A stretch of 15,396 nt of DNA from CAYPEL01 sp964409635 (lineage in GTDB: Bacteria; Pseudomonadota; Gammaproteobacteria; DSM-19610), in the NCBI GenBank assembly GCA_964409635.1, contig CAYPEL010000055.1:1-15396 (forward strand), in the 5' to 3' direction. A program made the position numbers and the translations under genes. This document shows positions 15,259-15,396 of the stretch, one piece after another. Positions within the stretch are counted from its first letter, which is position 1. Each line of letters begins with the position of its first letter. The notes under the pieces are model-generated. The model was not told the DNA's origin and made no database searches. It saw only the letters and a list, made by a program, of their open reading frames with translations.

Positions 15259-15396
15259 ATGCCATCAAAAACAAAGCTATCACAAATATTTATTTTCCTT
15301 CTTTTTACTGTCCTGTCTGTCAATACGTACGCAGGACCGGCTTGTGGCGACAACACAGTCGATCCAGGCGAGGAATGTGATGACGGTAACACGGAC
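15259..15396 (+). CDS. Secreted cysteine-rich repeat (DUF4215-like) protein, 3' partial
   Basis: Only 46 codons are in the window. The N-terminus is a clear signal peptide: basic MPSKTK, then a hydrophobic core (IFIFLLFTVLSV) and a probable cleavage site after NTYA. The mature part begins GPACGDNTVDPGEECDDGNT. This matches the C-G-D-G-x-V-D-x-G-E-x-C-D-D-G-N repeat found in large extracellular proteins of myxobacteria and many aquatic bacteria. A purine-rich AAGAGAAG lies just before ATG 15259. The rest of the protein, its repeat number and its function cannot be seen. Confidence 0.75.
   Translation, partial: MPSKTKLSQIFIFLLFTVLSVNTYAGPACGDNTVDPGEECDDGNTD

Overview
The window looks like part of the chromosome of a sulfur-oxidising gammaproteobacterium. 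The main evidence is the distal part of a reverse-type dissimilatory sulfite reductase (rDsr) cluster in its classical order (dsrL-J-O-P-N-R). It is followed by a proteobacterial sdhCDAB-sdhE operon and a malate synthase G gene. I cannot name the genus from this sequence. All recognisable genes are on the + strand.

Region 1 (1-5953) is the dsr cluster. dsrL has lost its 5' end to the window edge. dsrJ, dsrO and dsrP encode the periplasmic and membrane electron-transfer parts of the DsrMKJOP complex. dsrN encodes a siroheme amidase and dsrR a cysteine-free IscA-like protein. dsrL-dsrJ-dsrO-dsrP are tightly packed. A REP-like GTAG hairpin lies over the dsrP stop codon, before dsrN.

Region 2 (5954-8948) starts with a noncoding gap holding a perfect 19-bp inverted repeat that encloses 44 nt. 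A NarX/NarL-like two-component system and a single-domain rhodanese follow. They sit where dsrS is found in Allochromatium vinosum, and no dsrS is seen here. The kinase has a GAF-like domain with a Cys-X-Cys pair and another nearby Cys. Redox or sulfur sensing linked to the Dsr pathway is a reasonable but untested idea.

Region 3 (8949-12644) is the succinate dehydrogenase operon: a likely sigma-70 promoter, a possible 32-codon leader ORF overlapping sdhC by ATGA, then sdhC, sdhD, sdhA, sdhB and the flavinylation factor sdhE.

Region 4 (12645-15396) holds glcB (malate synthase G), preceded by a degenerate hairpin. An AT-rich gap of about 290 nt with a candidate promoter follows. The last feature is the first 46 codons of a secreted, cysteine-rich repeat protein cut by the window end.

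Together the genes describe a lithotroph that oxidises stored sulfur through rDsr. Electrons would pass through DsrL and the DsrMKJOP complex, alongside the TCA-cycle enzyme complex II and glyoxylate assimilation. No tRNA, rRNA, CRISPR array, transposase or prophage gene was seen.
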